DNA of 64,000 nucleotides from a virus: positions 1 to 64,000 of IMG/VR virus record IMGVR_UViG_3300032288_002134, one strand, 5' to 3'. The position numbers and the translations under genes were made by a program. Positions 12,975 through 21,783 of the stretch are shown here, piece after piece (position 1 is the stretch's first letter; each line of letters begins with the position of its first letter). The notes below the pieces were generated by a model, which did not search any database, was not told where the DNA came from, and saw only the letters and a program-made list of their open reading frames with translations.

Positions 12975-14018
12975 ATGATAATAGGGATAGCAAATATTAT
13001 TGGGTGTAAAAACACTAATGGATCTGGTCAGCCTCCATTGAATATTGTACCTCCTTCATTGTCCGGTAGTCCGGTAGTGGGGCAGGTATTAACTTGTTCT
13101 GATGGTACATGGACAGGAACAATACCTATAACATTTACCTATCAATGGCAAAGAAATGGATCTGATATAATAGGAGAAATATCATCCACATACACTTTAG
13201 TTCAAGCAGATGCAGGAACTTCCGTTTCTTGTACTGTTTACGCAACAAATATAGTCACTACTAATAGCGTTTCAAGCGATTCATTGTCAATAATGGATGC
13301 TAACGCACAGGCTTTTCTTACAGCAGCAAGCATAACAGATGCAACCATATCAAGTGCAATAAATTCATTAGTTGTAGGATTTAAGACTAATGGAATATGG
13401 GGCAAAATGCAAGCTATCTACCCTTTCGTAGGTGGCACTGCTTCCACTCATAAATGGAACTTGAAAAATCCATTAGATACTGATGCAGCATTTAGATTAG
13501 TTTTCAATGGTGGATGGACACATACAAGTAATGGTATAACAGGAAATGCAGTTAATGCTTTTGCTAATAGTTTTTTAAATGCTTCTGTTACTATTTTAAA
13601 TAATGGGTCAATAGGTATTTATGTAAGAACAAATATCAATGAGATGGCTTATGATTTTACAAATATAGTAGGTGGTACAGAACAGTCAGTTATATCAAGA
13701 TGGTCAACTAACTTATTCTATGTAAATTCGGGTTCTGCTACCTATCCAAATGCTGCTAATACAGATTCAAGAGGATTGTTTAGTATGTGTTATAATAGCA
13801 AAGTTTTAGGTTATAAAAATAGTACATTACTGATAACAGAGAATAAAGCATCTACCGGAGCAAACAATACTTTCAAGATTGGGGGTACTGGATTCAGTAA
13901 TTATTCTTCTAAAAATTATGCGTTTGCTTATATTGCAGACGAACTAAATGCAACAGAAATAACTTCTTTGTATAATTATATTCAAACATTTCAAACTACA
14001 CTCGGAAGACAGGTATGA
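12975..14018 (+). CDS. Adhesin/receptor-binding protein with Ig-like and LamG-like domains
   Basis: 347 residues. The segment at about 17-105 (PPSLSGSPVVGQVLTCSDGTWTG...FTYQWQRNGSDIIGEISSTYTLVQADAGTSVSCTVYATN) is a bacterial Ig-like repeat. The C-terminal 200 residues end AYIADELNATEITSLYNYIQTFQTTLGRQV, the typical end of LamG/concanavalin-like domains on phage fibres. It probably contacts host surface glycans as a fibre or head adhesin. The stop overlaps the next gene by 4 nt. Confidence 0.7.
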   Translation: MIIGIANIIGCKNTNGSGQPPLNIVPPSLSGSPVVGQVLTCSDGTWTGTIPITFTYQWQRNGSDIIGEISSTYTLVQADAGTSVSCTVYATNIVTTNSVSSDSLSIMDANAQAFLTAASITDATISSAINSLVVGFKTNGIWGKMQAIYPFVGGTASTHKWNLKNPLDTDAAFRLVFNGGWTHTSNGITGNAVNAFANSFLNASVTILNNGSIGIYVRTNINEMAYDFTNIVGGTEQSVISRWSTNLFYVNSGSATYPNAANTDSRGLFSMCYNSKVLGYKNSTLLITENKASTGANNTFKIGGTGFSNYSSKNYAFAYIADELNATEITSLYNYIQTFQTTLGRQV

Positions 14019-14233
14019 TACTAGTCGGGTTTTTAACAGAATATCAACGTAATGAATTAGTTGGACAATTGTATGACGAAGACAGTTATTTCAATCCTAT
14101 TCAAGACTTCAATGACAATTGGATTATTTCACAAGAAGAGATGGATTTTTGTACAAACATTGAATTTTTTTGGGTAAAAGAATTACCTTTGATAGAATTT
14201 ATTCCTAAAGAACAACCTTTTCCACCTTTATAA
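14015..14233 (+). CDS. Small acidic protein, possible fibre accessory, 72 aa
   Basis: Not recognised. It is acidic and aromatic (EEMDFCTNIEFFWVKELPLIEF), ends Pro-rich, and is translationally coupled (ATGA) to the adhesin gene. Its position and composition would fit a fibre-assembly factor, but nothing proves it. Confidence 0.45.
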   Translation: MILVGFLTEYQRNELVGQLYDEDSYFNPIQDFNDNWIISQEEMDFCTNIEFFWVKELPLIEFIPKEQPFPPL

Positions 14234-14242
14234 ATTATAATC

Positions 14243-14572
14243 ATGGACAACAATTCTTTAATAGACATATCAGCAGCAGCAGGTCTTTTTCTTTTTACCA
14301 GTACTGAAGTAGGAATAGAGTCTACAGTATTTGAAATTATCAGTAAGTTTGGTGTAGTTGCCGTACTTTGGTTTTGGCTTCGTGATATGAAGATACAAAT
14401 GAAAGAGCAGCTTACAACATTTAGCACAGAGACAGAGAAGCTAAGAATAGAACACCAAGGAAACTTAAAAGAGGTTAGCGAAATCCATAAGGACTTTCGT
14501 GATAGAATGGAAAAACAAATAACAGTAAAAGACGAGCAGATCAAAACGCTTCAAGATAAACTAAAAGATTAA
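14243..14572 (+). CDS. Membrane-anchored coiled-coil protein, holin/spanin candidate
   Basis: 109 residues. One membrane span at about 29-46 (EIISKFGVVAVLWFWLRD) is followed by a highly charged coiled coil to the end (KIQMKEQL...DKLKD). This one-span plus long helix layout is shared by several phage lysis proteins such as BhlA-type holins and i-spanins. The amidase gene lies 0.5 kb downstream. A terminator ends the unit. Confidence 0.55.
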   Translation: MDNNSLIDISAAAGLFLFTSTEVGIESTVFEIISKFGVVAVLWFWLRDMKIQMKEQLTTFSTETEKLRIEHQGNLKEVSEIHKDFRDRMEKQITVKDEQIKTLQDKLKD

Positions 14573-14600
14573 AATGTGGTTTTTTTGGGTATTTAATAGG

Positions 14601-14630
14601 AAAAAGGTTGCCGACAAGTAGCCTTTTTTT
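14601..14630. terminator. Bidirectional terminator between convergent genes
   Basis: AAAAAGG...CCTTTTTTT with the inner stem extended by GGTT/AGCC. A A-run on one side and a T-run on the other lets it act for both the rightward holin-candidate gene and the leftward gene at 14630-14965. Confidence 0.65.
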
Positions 14631-14965
14631 TATTTTAACAATTTAACGCTTTTGGATATCTCGTTAACTGTTACAGATGTGATAAGTATCCAATTGATAC
14701 AAGCCTCTACAATCTTTTCAGTATTCTGATTGCTCAACTTTAATCTTACAGCCACTTCTTTTTTAATCTCAGCAAGATAAGAATCGTTTACTCCTGCTTT
14801 TATTTCATCAATAGCTTGTGGCATTTGACGAACCAACTGAGGGATAGAGAATAACTTACCAGATAATCCAAGAATCTCTCTGAACTCTACTTTTTTGTCA
14901 TCCAGGATAACGCCAATCTCGTTAATTAGATCAGCTACGATGCCAACACAATTTTTTAAGTACAT
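14630..14965 (-). CDS. Hypothetical helical protein, 111 aa
   Basis: Not recognised. All-helical. EILGLSGKLFSIPQLVRQMPQAIDEIKAGVNDSYLAEIKKEV is followed by a hydrophobic segment INWILITSVTVNEI that is short for a membrane span. It is the only leftward gene between 10.8 and 51 kb, ending in the shared terminator. Function unknown. Confidence 0.5.
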   Translation of the reverse strand: MYLKNCVGIVADLINEIGVILDDKKVEFREILGLSGKLFSIPQLVRQMPQAIDEIKAGVNDSYLAEIKKEVAVRLKLSNQNTEKIVEACINWILITSVTVNEISKSVKLLK

Positions 14966-15090
14966 AATTTTTGATTTTAATAGTTATAAAAAACCCTATC
15001 ACCTTACAGGGCAACAGGGATAACAAATTTTTAATCATTAAACTTTGAAACAAATATAATATTAAAATTTTAAAAATCAATTTTTAATAT

Positions 15091-15098
15091 TACTTTTG
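15091..15098 (+). promoter_or_regulatory. -7 box upstream of the amidase gene
   Basis: TACTTTTG fits TAnnTTTG. It lies 19 nt before the amidase ATG in an A/T-rich gap between divergent genes. No TTTG is present at the expected -33 position, so confidence is limited. Confidence 0.4.
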
Positions 15099-15116
15099 TT
15101 TTTACAAAATAATCTT

Positions 15117-15764
15117 ATGAAACAAACCACACTTTTTATTGATGCAGGGCATGGAGGATTAGACCCAATGACAAAGGAATACCTTACACCTCCTTCTATT
15201 GGTAAGAAAACACTTCATACCAATGGCAAGCCATATCATTATAATGGTTGGTTTTATGAGGGTCATTTTAATAGACAGATAGCAACTGAGTTTATATCAG
15301 AAGCAACAAAAGCTGGATTCTATTGTATTCCGGTTTATCATCCTTGGAAGGATAACGCAATGAAAGACAGAACAGACTTTGCTAATCAGCAGGCAATGAG
15401 ACTACAGACTCAGTCTATGTTTTTATCTTTTCATGCTAATGCTGCCGGATCTACATCAGGACCTCAAACATTTGCAGAAGGAGTATGTTCTTTTGTTTAT
15501 AAGCTAGGAACAGAAACAGCAATATTAGCATTGGATATAACTCAAAATTTAGAGAAAGTATTTGATACCTATGGAAGCAAGCGTAGAGCCGGTTTAGTTT
15601 TTGATAACTCTTTACACATGACAAGCCAAACTGCAATGCCGGCAATATTATTTGAACTTGGCTTTTTTGATAATCCAAACAATGCAGACTTGCTTGTAAA
15701 TCCGCAATTTAGAACACTTATTATAAAATCAATGGTAGAAACATTAAAAACAAAGCTACCGTAA
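15117..15764 (+). CDS. N-acetylmuramoyl-L-alanine amidase (endolysin)
   Basis: 215 residues, a complete Amidase_3 domain. IDAGHGG (zinc ligand H12), E48 in YEGHFN, SFHANA (H106) and ILFELGFFDN (catalytic E180) are all present. It cuts the amide between N-acetylmuramate and L-Ala in peptidoglycan. There is no signal peptide, so it needs a holin; the candidate is at 14243. The ATG at 15117 is chosen over an in-frame TTG at 15096 because the latter lies inside the promoter box. Confidence 0.88.
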   Translation: MKQTTLFIDAGHGGLDPMTKEYLTPPSIGKKTLHTNGKPYHYNGWFYEGHFNRQIATEFISEATKAGFYCIPVYHPWKDNAMKDRTDFANQQAMRLQTQSMFLSFHANAAGSTSGPQTFAEGVCSFVYKLGTETAILALDITQNLEKVFDTYGSKRRAGLVFDNSLHMTSQTAMPAILFELGFFDNPNNADLLVNPQFRTLIIKSMVETLKTKLP

Positions 15765-15779
15765 ATCTAATCTAATCAA

Positions 15780-16016
15780 ATGGAAGACTTAAAAATGTAC
15801 GTTTTAAAAGAAGAGCTTGACAAGATTCAAGGTATGAACTCTGATTTTGCTAAAGCAAAGATGGCATTAGGCGAATTAGAGTTGAACAAACAAGGTATTT
15901 TAAATCAGGTAAATGCCATGAAGATGGAATTTGCTGAGTATGAAAAGATGTTAATATCAAAATACGGTCAAGATTCCGTTATAAACTTGCAAACAGGCGA
16001 AGTAACTAAAAAATAA
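15780..16016 (+). CDS. Small coiled-coil protein, 78 aa
   Basis: Not recognised. Continuous helix with heptad-like spacing (LKEELDKIQGMNSDFAKAKMALGELELNKQGILNQVNAMKMEF), then a short tail. Leader CTAATCAA-ATG. It sits between the amidase and a fibre gene, so a lysis or fibre accessory role is possible. Confidence 0.5.
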   Translation: MEDLKMYVLKEELDKIQGMNSDFAKAKMALGELELNKQGILNQVNAMKMEFAEYEKMLISKYGQDSVINLQTGEVTKK

Positions 16017-16038
16017 GTATAATTTAAACCAACATTAA

Positions 16039-17613
16039 ATGGCTAAGATAAGTACATACCCAGGACCTTCTTCCCCATCACTATCTGATATGCTGATAGG
16101 CACAGATGTGAATGACATGAACATGACTAAGAACTTTTCAATATTAGATATATTGTCTGTTTCTGGTTCAACTGCTTATGTACCTTATACAGGAGCTACA
16201 GGAAATGTTGACTTAGGCTCTTATACTTTAACTACAGATATTTTGTATGCCACTACAAGCGTAGATACAAGTACAATTACATTCTCAGGTTCTTCATTTG
16301 TAATAGCTGATACCGGTTTTACTAATATTGGCTTAAATATAGACTTAGCTTCAAACAAATATTACTTAGGGGATACTATAGGATCATTAAATTCTACTAC
16401 TATTGTTGTTGATGACTCTAATAGCAGAATAGAACTTAATGGTTCTATATATACCAATGGGTCAGTAGGAACTGCTGGTCGAATATTAACAAGTCAAGGT
16501 GCAGGTCTTCCGGCAACTTGGGCTTTACCTAATTTTGTTCCATACACAGGAGCTACTGGAGATGTTTATCTTAATAATTTTAATATTACAGCAAATTCTT
16601 TTGTTGTCCTCGGAGGCAGTTCAAATCAATTTTTAAAAGCTGATGGATCTACAGATAGCAATGTAGTTCCATATACCGGTGGGAATAATGACGTATTTCT
16701 TCCTGGATATGGATTTTACGCCAACGAGTTTGTTGTTTATGGAGGAACATACACACAGTTTCTTAAAGCAGATGGCTCAATTGATAGTAATGCCTATGCT
16801 CTTGCGTCTTCTATAACAGGTCTTGTTCCATATACAGGAGCTACAGGAAATGTTGACTTAGGTGCTAATAGAATAATAACAGATGCAGTTTTAGCAAGAG
16901 CAAGTACAGGAATACTTTATTTGTCTCCATCGCCTTTTGATTTTGTAGGTGCAAAGTTTGATTTTCCAACATCAGTTTATTCATTTGGAGATTATACTTC
17001 CCTTAGTGGTGGTACATATATTAAAATTGACGATGCTAATACTAGAATAGAATTAAGTAAAGGTATATACACTAATGGGAGTGAGGGTACAATAGGTGAT
17101 GTTTTAGTTAGTCAAGGTGCAGGTCTTCCGGCTCAATGGACTTCTGCACTAGCACCTGTTTATGGTTCTTTTTATGATGTTAATTCACAAACTACATTGG
17201 GTACTACAGAAGAACTGATGCAGTTTGGAACGACTGATATATCAGTAGGTGTAACAATTGTAAATAATGGTCTTGGAGATCCAACGAGAATAACAGTTGC
17301 ATCAACAGGTGTTTATAATATTCAATTCTCGGCACAACTTACAAAAACAGGTGGTTCTACAGGAGATGTTTATATATATCTTAAAAAGAATGGAATTATA
17401 GTTCCAAATTCAAATACTCAATTAACATTAGCAAATAACGGTCATTATGTTGTTGCATCGTGGAATTTCTTTGTTCAATTAAATGCAGGACAATATGCTG
17501 AAATAGCATGGTATTCTACAAACGCAAATGTTGAGTTGCATTACAATGCAATACCTGTAGTTGGACTTCCTGCAATACCTTCAATAATACTTACAGTAAA
17601 CAGAGTAAGCTAA
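16039..17613 (+). CDS. Tail fibre with VPYTGAT repeats and C1q/TNF-like head
   Basis: 524 residues. The N-terminus (ISTYP-x-x-SPSLSDMLIGTDVND...NFSILDIL) resembles the attachment segment of Bacteroidota phage fibres. (V/F)(V)PYTGATG(N/D)V units occur at about 50, 170 and 267, with a further VPYTGGNNDV. The C-terminal 140 residues (YGSFYDVNSQTT...GVYNIQFSAQLTK...AGQYAEIAWYS) resemble a C1q/TNF-like jelly roll, a common trimeric receptor-binding head. It likely determines host range. Confidence 0.75.
   Translation: MAKISTYPGPSSPSLSDMLIGTDVNDMNMTKNFSILDILSVSGSTAYVPYTGATGNVDLGSYTLTTDILYATTSVDTSTITFSGSSFVIADTGFTNIGLNIDLASNKYYLGDTIGSLNSTTIVVDDSNSRIELNGSIYTNGSVGTAGRILTSQGAGLPATWALPNFVPYTGATGDVYLNNFNITANSFVVLGGSSNQFLKADGSTDSNVVPYTGGNNDVFLPGYGFYANEFVVYGGTYTQFLKADGSIDSNAYALASSITGLVPYTGATGNVDLGANRIITDAVLARASTGILYLSPSPFDFVGAKFDFPTSVYSFGDYTSLSGGTYIKIDDANTRIELSKGIYTNGSEGTIGDVLVSQGAGLPAQWTSALAPVYGSFYDVNSQTTLGTTEELMQFGTTDISVGVTIVNNGLGDPTRITVASTGVYNIQFSAQLTKTGGSTGDVYIYLKKNGIIVPNSNTQLTLANNGHYVVASWNFFVQLNAGQYAEIAWYSTNANVELHYNAIPVVGLPAIPSIILTVNRVS
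16186..17132 (+). repeat. Direct repeats inside the fibre gene
   Basis: A 32-nt word is identical at 16186-16217 and 16831-16862 (encoding YTGATGNVDLG), and a 23-nt word is identical at 16492-16514 and 17110-17132 (encoding SQGAGLPA). Both pairs lie in phase, about 0.6 kb apart, so recombination between them would remove or duplicate one fibre module without a frameshift. Confidence 0.75.
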
Positions 17614-17645
17614 ATATATTATAAAACAAATTCAAATATTACAAA

Positions 17646-18491
17646 ATGATAATTCAAAAACTAACAAACGGTAATTTAATAATACCAGTAAGAGCTACAA
17701 GAGCTGACAATCCAAATTATTGTGTAGTCCAACAAACTGGAGTACAATTATATTTAGAAGAAAGTTTTATAAGAGTAGTTCAAAATGATAATATTGTAGG
17801 TTTTATTGCTACATCAGATGTAACTGATACTCAGATATTGCCAAATGCGCCAGTACCATTTACCGGAACTACATTTGACTTGCTTGACTTGCTTGCTACT
17901 AGCTTTTTTATTTTATCTACTGACCTTGCTGGCATTCAAGCAGAAGTTGATGCACTTCAAGACCTTTTAAACTATAAGGTTTATACAGCTTTATTAACTC
18001 AATCAGGAGATGGCACAAGTACTTTCACAGTCGGACCATTGAGTGTAGGCAAAACATATGAAATAACAAACTACCAAGCAGGTGACGATTTTACGAATGT
18101 AGCTAACATAATTAGCGGTACAATCAATACAAATGGTTGTATATTTATAGCGACAGGTACATCTCCTCTTGATTGGTCTAATGGTACAGAAGTAACAGAC
18201 ACTTCAGCTCCAGTTTCTACTATCCTGAAAAACACTTTGATTGGTGTTCCGGTTTGGAGTTATGATTCCGTTGGTACTTATAAATTAACACTATTAGGTG
18301 GCTTTTATGGAAATGTTACATTAACTGTAGGAAATCAATTCAATGCAGATGCTTATTGTATATCTACCACAAGTACTTATACACAAGATGAAATAAACAT
18401 ATTCACTTCGCTGTTAACTAATATCGGAGGTGGCGATGATGGAGTTTTAGAAAATACTTATATAGAAATAAGAGTATATCCAATAGTATAA
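17646..18491 (+). CDS. Fibre or baseplate-like structural protein, 281 aa
   Basis: The middle reads KTYEITNYQAGDDFTNVANIISGTINTNGCIFIATGTSPLDWSNGT. This is a phage fibre module (Y-x-I-x-x-Y-x-x-GDDFTNV...G-x-x-FIATGTxPxxW-x-NGT) seen in many Bacteroidota phage tail proteins. A short coiled coil (DLAGIQAEVDALQDLLN) lies before it. The stop overlaps the next ATG. Confidence 0.6.
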   Translation: MIIQKLTNGNLIIPVRATRADNPNYCVVQQTGVQLYLEESFIRVVQNDNIVGFIATSDVTDTQILPNAPVPFTGTTFDLLDLLATSFFILSTDLAGIQAEVDALQDLLNYKVYTALLTQSGDGTSTFTVGPLSVGKTYEITNYQAGDDFTNVANIISGTINTNGCIFIATGTSPLDWSNGTEVTDTSAPVSTILKNTLIGVPVWSYDSVGTYKLTLLGGFYGNVTLTVGNQFNADAYCISTTSTYTQDEINIFTSLLTNIGGGDDGVLENTYIEIRVYPIV

Positions 18492-18718
18492 TGGACATTA
18501 GAAAAATATCAATAGGTCCTGATTATAAGAATAATGCAATGCACTACATTGTAGGTCAAAAGATTTTAAATGACAGCAATGAGATACATCTTATAAAAAG
18601 AGATTGTGATAATTTTTCAATCAAGATATATATCATAAATAAGAAGGGAGAAATAGTTCTTTGGAAAGAATTTAATAGAACAATACCAATTTCAATCGAA
18701 TTTAATATAGACTTTTAA
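18491..18718 (+). CDS. Hypothetical protein, 75 aa
   Basis: Not recognised. Beta-rich, basic, with repeated hydrophobic strands (NFSIKIYIINKKGEIVLWKEF). Overlaps its neighbours at both ends, so it is cotranslated with the fibre-type protein and the tandem GroES-like protein. Confidence 0.5.
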   Translation: MDIRKISIGPDYKNNAMHYIVGQKILNDSNEIHLIKRDCDNFSIKIYIINKKGEIVLWKEFNRTIPISIEFNIDF

Positions 18719-19281
18719 TGAAATCTCCATATCAATTTATAGTAAAACCTATAAATGGGAGTAGATATAACAATGTAAAGACAATTGCAGGTGTTGAATT
18801 TATCGTCAACACCTCTGAGGAGGAGCATAAATTCTCCAATCGTCATGCAGAAGTTATAGAGACTCCTATTGATTATAAAGGACCAATCAAGAATGGTGAC
18901 ATTCTGATAGTCCATCACAATGTTTTTAAATTTTATAATGACATAAAAGGAAGGCGCAAAAGCGGAAAGAGCTTTTTTAAAGAAGACCTTTTTTTTATTG
19001 ACGATGAACAGTTCTTTTTATATAATAGTGAAGGAAAGTGGAATGCTCACGACAGATATTGTTTTGTGAAACCACTACCGGCAATAGAAAGTTATATAAA
19101 GAAGCCGTTCTCTTTAGAGCCGTTAATGGGTACAATGAAATACCCTAATGAATATTTAAGAAGTAAGGGTGTCAACGAAGGGGATACAGTCTGCTTCGCT
19201 CCAACGGGGGAGTATGAATTTGAAATTGATGGTGAAAAGCTATATAGGATGTTCGATCACTTTGTAACTATGAAGCTATGA
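18718..19281 (+). CDS. Tandem GroES-like fold protein
   Basis: 187 residues that can be read as two GroES-type barrels. In copy one, YQFIVKPI (about 5-12) matches the first strand. KTIAGVEFIVNTSEEEHKFSNRHAEVIE matches the mobile loop plus the strand after it, and IKNGDILIVHHNVFKFYND matches the VGDIVIFNDGYGVK segment. In copy two, RYCFVKPLPAIE, LEPLMGTMKYP and VNEGDTVCFAPTGEYEFEIDGEKLYRMFDHFVTMKL repeat the order. Plant-type Cpn20 shows that double GroES proteins can work as chaperonin lids. It lies directly before the terminase genes, so it could serve virion assembly. This is pattern reading, not a search result. Confidence 0.5.
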   Translation: MKSPYQFIVKPINGSRYNNVKTIAGVEFIVNTSEEEHKFSNRHAEVIETPIDYKGPIKNGDILIVHHNVFKFYNDIKGRRKSGKSFFKEDLFFIDDEQFFLYNSEGKWNAHDRYCFVKPLPAIESYIKKPFSLEPLMGTMKYPNEYLRSKGVNEGDTVCFAPTGEYEFEIDGEKLYRMFDHFVTMKL

Positions 19282-19556
19282 ATGTAAGAGAGACTAAACT
19301 TAGGATAATAGCTGCCGGACAAAAGGCGATAGACGAGCTTATAAAAGTTGCTGAGGAAAAGATAATAAATCAGGATGGAGATGATATCTCTGCCGACAAG
19401 TTAAAGAATGCAGCAGCGACAAAAAGATTGGCTATTTTTGATGCCTTTGAGATACTTAACAAGATAGAATCCGAGAAAGAGAATATAGAAAACCTTGAAA
19501 AGGGGATTAGTAAAGTAGAATCAAAACAAGGCTTTGCGGAAAGAAGATCAAGATAA
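19278..19556 (+). CDS. Terminase small subunit candidate
   Basis: 92 residues, all-helical and charged (NVRETKLRIIAAGQKAIDELIKVAEEK...NAAATKRLAIFDAFEILNKIE). It overlaps the large terminase gene by 23 nt, the usual location of a small terminase subunit. No HTH is obvious, so the assignment rests on size, helicity and position. Confidence 0.45.
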   Translation: MNVRETKLRIIAAGQKAIDELIKVAEEKIINQDGDDISADKLKNAAATKRLAIFDAFEILNKIESEKENIENLEKGISKVESKQGFAERRSR

Positions 19557-21783
19557 TCAACTATACAGAGTAGTAGAAGGGTTGATACCAAATGCTGCTT
19601 TAAATAACAAGAACAGAGTTCGCTCATGGCTTTATGGCTATAATGAGCAATATGATGTTGTTGTTATTTCCAAGACAGGTCAGATAGGTCAGATAATAAA
19701 CATTTCCGGACTGAATATCGCTCTACCTCCTCCTCCTGAAAGATGTCATAGAAGAAGTGATGTAGCTTCAGAGCAATATTGGGAGCGATTGCCTATGCCA
19801 AAAGAACTTGAACGAATAAATTCTATATTCAATTGGAATGATAAGTCTGCCGACTTTAAAAATAAGTGGGTTGACTATATCGAACAAGAGTTTGACTATA
19901 GAGAGCAAGGTTTTTGGTTCAAGAATAAAGGTGTTTCTTGTTATATTACCGGTTCTCATTATATGTATCTCCAATGGTCTAGTATTGACGTAGGTTACCC
20001 TGACTTTCGAGAAGCTAATAGAATATTCTTTTTGTTTTGGGAGGCTTGCAAGGCAGACCAAAGGTCGTTTGGAATGATATACCTCAAGATAAGACGTTCT
20101 GGTTTCTCTTTTATGTCATCTTCAGAGTGCGTTAACTTAGCCACATTAGCGAAAGATGCCAGGTTAGGTATATTATCTAAGACCGGTGCTGATGCTAAGA
20201 AGATGTTTACCGATAAAGTCGTTCCTATAAATAACAAGCTACCTTTCTTCTTCAAGCCTATCATGGATGGTATGGATAAGCCAAAGACAGAGTTGGCTTT
20301 TCGTGTTCCTGCATCCAAGATATCAAAAAAGAATATGCACGAAATAGGTAACAATGACATAATGGGATTGGATACCACTATAGACTGGAAGAACACAGAA
20401 GAGAACTCTTATGATGGCGAAAAGTTATTGTTCCTGGCACATGATGAATCAGGTAAGTGGGTAAAACCAAATAATATCCTGAATAATTGGCGTGTAACAA
20501 AGACTTGTTTGCGTTTAGGTAGTAAGATAATAGGCAAGTGTATGATGGGGTCAACATCGAATGCTTTATCAAAAGGTGGTGACAACTTCAAGAAGTTATA
20601 CGAGGATTCAAACATAGCAGTAAGGAACGCTAACGGACAAACAAAGAGTGGTATGTATGCTTTGTTTATTCCTATGGAATGGAATATGGAGGGCTTCATA
20701 GATGTCTATGGTATGCCGGTGTTTAAAAAGCCTGTAGAACCCATAAAAGGGGTTGATGGTGGCACTGTAAAGAATGGGGCGGTAGATTATTGGGAAAACG
20801 AGGTAGAGTCTCTTAAAAACGATTCAGATGCATTAAACGAGTTCTATAGACAGTTTCCAAGAACAGAGTCTCATGCGTTCAGAGATGAAAGTAAGCAGGC
20901 TTTGTTTAACTTGACAAAGATATATCAGCAGATTGACTATAATGATTCTTTGATAATGGATCATTATGTAACTAGAGGATCGTTTTCATGGAAGGATGGC
21001 ATAAAAGATACTAAGGTTATATGGACACCAAATAGGAACGGTCGTTTCCTTATTAGTTGGTTTCCAAAATCGAATTATCAAAACAATGTTTATACTCAGA
21101 ATGGAATAAAGTTTCCAGGTAATGAATACTTAGGGTCTTTCGGTTGTGACTCTTATGATATATCAGCAGTAGTAGGTGGCAGAGGGTCAAATGGTTCATT
21201 ACATGGTATGACAAAGTTTCACATGGATGATGCACCGGTAAATGAGTTTTTTTTAGAATATATAGCTAGACCACAGACAGCAGAGATATTTTTTGAAGAT
21301 GTTTTAATGGCGTGTGTTTTTTACGGAATGCCAATATTGATAGAGAATAATAAACCAAGGTTATTGTACCATTTTAAGAATAGAGGATATAGAGGATTTT
21401 GCATGAACAGACCTGACAGACCATTGGCAAAACTAACAAAGACAGAGCGTGAATTAGGTGGTATCCCTAACTCTTCTGAGGATGTTAAGCAGGCTCATGC
21501 TTCAGCGATAGAAAGCTATATCGAAAAGTATATTGGTTATGACCAAACAGGAACGTATAGAGACACAGACCAAATAGGGTCAATGTATTTTGCAAGGACA
21601 TTAGAAGATTGGGCAAAGTTTGATATTAACGATAGAACTAAATTTGATGCATCTATAAGCTCAGGACTAGCTATAATGGCTAACCAAAAGCACCTTTATA
21701 TGCCGGAAAAGAAAGAATCAAAAATTATTATTAACTTTGCGAGATATGCAAACGATGGGTTAACAAGTCAACTAATCAAATGA
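19534..21783 (+). CDS. terL: Terminase large subunit
   Basis: 749 residues. YITGSHYMYLQW and DVGYPDFREANRIFFLFWEACKAD are blocks I associate with crAss-like and related Bacteroidota phages. A Walker A variant KIRRSGFSF lies at about 185-192. Walker B is LFLAHDE (about 300-305), and MMGSTSNA is the coupling motif. The RNase H-like nuclease region has GCDSYD (D539) and a later Glu (ILIENNKPR). It packages DNA into proheads. The frame opens after a TAG at 19516 and has no ATG before conserved sequence, so the start is probably the TTG at 19534. Confidence 0.85.
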   Translation: MRKEDQDNQLYRVVEGLIPNAALNNKNRVRSWLYGYNEQYDVVVISKTGQIGQIINISGLNIALPPPPERCHRRSDVASEQYWERLPMPKELERINSIFNWNDKSADFKNKWVDYIEQEFDYREQGFWFKNKGVSCYITGSHYMYLQWSSIDVGYPDFREANRIFFLFWEACKADQRSFGMIYLKIRRSGFSFMSSSECVNLATLAKDARLGILSKTGADAKKMFTDKVVPINNKLPFFFKPIMDGMDKPKTELAFRVPASKISKKNMHEIGNNDIMGLDTTIDWKNTEENSYDGEKLLFLAHDESGKWVKPNNILNNWRVTKTCLRLGSKIIGKCMMGSTSNALSKGGDNFKKLYEDSNIAVRNANGQTKSGMYALFIPMEWNMEGFIDVYGMPVFKKPVEPIKGVDGGTVKNGAVDYWENEVESLKNDSDALNEFYRQFPRTESHAFRDESKQALFNLTKIYQQIDYNDSLIMDHYVTRGSFSWKDGIKDTKVIWTPNRNGRFLISWFPKSNYQNNVYTQNGIKFPGNEYLGSFGCDSYDISAVVGGRGSNGSLHGMTKFHMDDAPVNEFFLEYIARPQTAEIFFEDVLMACVFYGMPILIENNKPRLLYHFKNRGYRGFCMNRPDRPLAKLTKTERELGGIPNSSEDVKQAHASAIESYIEKYIGYDQTGTYRDTDQIGSMYFARTLEDWAKFDINDRTKFDASISSGLAIMANQKHLYMPEKKESKIIINFARYANDGLTSQLIK

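Noticed and set aside
14574-14621. 15-codon frame MWFFWVFNRKKVADK
   Set aside because: Its end lies in the terminator stem and there is no conserved leader; more likely part of the 3' untranslated region.
16039-17613. Diversity-generating retroelement acting on the fibre or the adhesin at 12975
   Set aside because: No reverse transcriptase gene and no adenine-biased template repeat found in the window.
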